A model generated the notes under the pieces. The model made no database searches. It was not told where the DNA came from and saw only the letters and a list, made by a program, of their open reading frames with translations. Source: Patescibacteria group bacterium (lineage in GTDB: Bacteria; Patescibacteriota; Minisyncoccia; Phycocordibacterales; UBA12088). From it: 7,553 nucleotides of DNA. Location: NCBI GenBank assembly GCA_015491145.1, contig WFWM01000027.1, positions 1 to 7,553 on the forward strand. Direction: 5' to 3'. Positions within the stretch are counted from its first letter, which is position 1. The number at the start of each line of letters is the position of its first letter. Shown here piece by piece: positions 5,911 to 7,553 of the stretch. A program made the translations under genes and the position numbers.

Positions 5911-7533
5911 ATGCTAGAGGCTCCCACTGTTGATATCCGCTACCGGAGGGATTGCTCCCTCGAAGACCTCCTCAACGCGATTACGCACGCTGATGCGGCC
6001 GGTCGCGCACTCGTGCGTCGGGCGTGGGAGTTTGCAGCAAGCGCCCACGAAGGGCAGACCCGAATGAGTGGGCAGCCCTACTTCACCCATGTGGCAGAAA
6101 CGGCGTATAAGCTTGCCCGCATTGGGATGGGACCAGCAACGGTGGCGGCAGGGCTCTTGCACGATGTGGTGGAGGATGCCGATGTTCCACTCGAGACGGT
6201 TGCGAAGGAATTTGGGGAAGAAGTTGCAATGCTCGTCGATGGCGTCACCAAGCTCGGGCACCTGAAGTATCGGGGGGTTGCGCGGCATGTGGAGAGTCTC
6301 CGGAAGCTCTTTGTGGCAACCTCGCAAGATATTCGGGTTCTCATCATCCGTTTGATGGATCGGATGCATAATATGGAGACGCTGCGGTACGTGCGTGAGG
6401 ACAAACGGCACCGTATTGCCCTTGAGACACTCGAGATTTACGCACCCCTTGCAGAACGACTCGGTATGGGGATGGTGCAGCGCGAGCTGCAGGACCTCGC
6501 ATTCCCTTACGTCTATCCCAAGGAGTACGAGCGGGTGAAGCGGATGATGGAGCGGCGTTCCGCGCGCCTTACGCGGAGCCTCGAGAAAATGCAAAATCGC
6601 ATCCGCCGTGTGCTCGTCGATGCAGGCATCACGCGGTTCCATACCACCACTCGTCTCAAGGGGCTCTACAGCCTCTGGAAGAAGTTGGATCGAAAGGGAG
6701 GCGACATCAACCGTATTTACGATTTAGCTGCGCTCCGCATCATCGTGCCGACGCAAGAGGATTGCTACCGTGTGCTCGGTATCGTGCACCACCATTGGCG
6801 GCCGTTGCCGGGGAGAATCAAGGACTACATTGCCTTTCCCAAACCCAACGGCTACCAGTCGCTCCACACGACGGTGTTTTCCGGGGATGGATCCATCATT
6901 GAGATACAAATCCGCACATTGGAAATGCACCGGGAGGCGCAGTGGGGCGTCGCGTCGCACTTCTTCTATAAGGAGCAGGGTTCTCTTCCCACGAAGCCGA
7001 GGGCTGACAAGGGGTGGCTTTGGGTGCTCCGCCTCCTTCCTCGACGCCAGCGGGTTGAGGGAGAGAAGCAGCAGAACACGGCAGGAGGGAAAACGCAAAC
7101 AGTTGATATCCCTCAGTGGGTGCGGGATATTGCCGAAGCGCAGCGCGTAGTGGCAGAGGGGGACCCGGCGTTCCTCGAAGAGCTCCGGTCTGATTTCTTC
7201 AATCATCGGGTATTCGTCTTCACTCCAAAGGGTGATGTGGTTGATCTCCCGATAGGGGCTTCCCCTGTTGACTTCGCATATGCGATTCACTCGGAAATTG
7301 GGAACCATCTCGCTGCCGCACGGGTCAACGGAAAGCTCGTCACGCTCGATACCGAGCTGCGCAATGGCGATATCGTCGAGATTGTAACGCGGCCTACGGC
7401 AAAACCGTCCCGCCGTTGGCTTTCCTTTGCTCGGACCGCACTCGCGCGGCGGAAGATCCGTCAGTCGCTCGGGGAAGGGGAGAGTGGGGAAGAGGTTGGG
7501 CGCCGGAAGCGGTCAACTCGGGCTAGATCGTAA
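5911..7533 (+). CDS. rel: Rel/SpoT-type bifunctional (p)ppGpp synthetase/hydrolase, short C-terminus
   Basis: This enzyme makes and degrades the starvation alarmone (p)ppGpp. The HD hydrolase domain looks intact, with RMSGQPYFTH (51-60), LLHDVVED (82-89) and LMDRMHNMETL (148-158). The synthetase domain shows YDLAALRIIV (270-279), the RIKD motif (302-305, the RxKD form of bifunctional Rel/SpoT rather than the ExDD form of RelA), NGYQSLHTT (313-321) and EIQIRT (331-336). A TGS domain (about 431-495) follows, then the WL..ART.ARRKIRQSL helix (503-519). The 540-residue protein ends soon after in a basic tail (RRKRSTRARS). The zinc-finger/CRD and ACT/RRM domains of full-length Rel, normally over 700 residues, are absent. 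The stop codon is followed by ordinary sequence, so a frameshift within the window is not evident. ATG 5911 has no ribosome binding site and lies 10 bases after tRNA-Thr, which suggests one shared transcript. Confidence 0.95.
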   Translation: MLEAPTVDIRYRRDCSLEDLLNAITHADAAGRALVRRAWEFAASAHEGQTRMSGQPYFTHVAETAYKLARIGMGPATVAAGLLHDVVEDADVPLETVAKEFGEEVAMLVDGVTKLGHLKYRGVARHVESLRKLFVATSQDIRVLIIRLMDRMHNMETLRYVREDKRHRIALETLEIYAPLAERLGMGMVQRELQDLAFPYVYPKEYERVKRMMERRSARLTRSLEKMQNRIRRVLVDAGITRFHTTTRLKGLYSLWKKLDRKGGDINRIYDLAALRIIVPTQEDCYRVLGIVHHHWRPLPGRIKDYIAFPKPNGYQSLHTTVFSGDGSIIEIQIRTLEMHREAQWGVASHFFYKEQGSLPTKPRADKGWLWVLRLLPRRQRVEGEKQQNTAGGKTQTVDIPQWVRDIAEAQRVVAEGDPAFLEELRSDFFNHRVFVFTPKGDVVDLPIGASPVDFAYAIHSEIGNHLAAARVNGKLVTLDTELRNGDIVEIVTRPTAKPSRRWLSFARTALARRKIRQSLGEGESGEEVGRRKRSTRARS

Positions 7534-7553
7534 AGCGGTGCACGGCGTAGAGA

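Noticed and set aside
5914..6642. Minus-strand open frame of 242 residues opposite rel
   Set aside because: It lies wholly antisense to conserved HD and synthetase sequence, with no family resemblance of its own.
1..7553. CRISPR array, insertion sequence, prophage or toxin-antitoxin pair
   Set aside because: No spaced direct repeats, transposase motifs, terminal inverted repeats or small paired ORFs with recognisable features were seen on either strand.

Overview
The window reads as compact housekeeping bacterial chromosome of about 60% GC. It holds six protein genes and one tRNA, with almost no non-coding space. I see no mobile element, CRISPR array, defence cassette or prophage. The best guess for the source is a Patescibacteria/CPR (Parcubacteria-like) genome. 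That rests on short versions of several proteins, a PriA homologue that has lost its helicase motifs, a (p)ppGpp synthetase/hydrolase ending soon after TGS, a tRNA without encoded CCA, and the remembered style of the SerS and peptide deformylase motifs. This placement is an inference and needs a phylogeny.

Layout. Minus strand, 2604 down to 78: a PriA-like protein followed by peptide deformylase (def), with a possible weak terminator at 42-18. Plus strand from 2670: dprA, serS and an FtsQ/DivIB-like division protein, spaced 38 and 25 bases apart and probably one operon. After a 35-base gap come tRNA-Thr(UGU) at 5828-5900 and a Rel/SpoT-type gene starting only 10 bases later, which runs to 7533. 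The priA-like and dprA transcripts diverge from a gap of about 65 bases.

Expression. The first gene of each inferred transcript (def, priA-like, dprA) has a -10-like hexamer 6-7 bases before its start codon and no Shine-Dalgarno site, which predicts leaderless mRNAs. The operon-internal genes serS and ftsQ-like instead have GGAG sites, placed very close to the ATG. rel has neither and probably shares the tRNA-Thr transcript, whose 3' processing would leave a leader of about 10 bases.

Functionally the genes cover N-terminal protein maturation (Def), ssDNA handling in transformation or recombination (DprA), a possible structural replication-restart factor (PriA-like), Ser-tRNA charging (SerS), septum assembly (FtsQ-like) and starvation signalling (Rel). 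I found no convincing new multi-gene system. The items most worth a second look are the helicase-dead PriA, the leaderless promoter set, and the tRNA-Thr/rel arrangement with a C-terminally shortened Rel.
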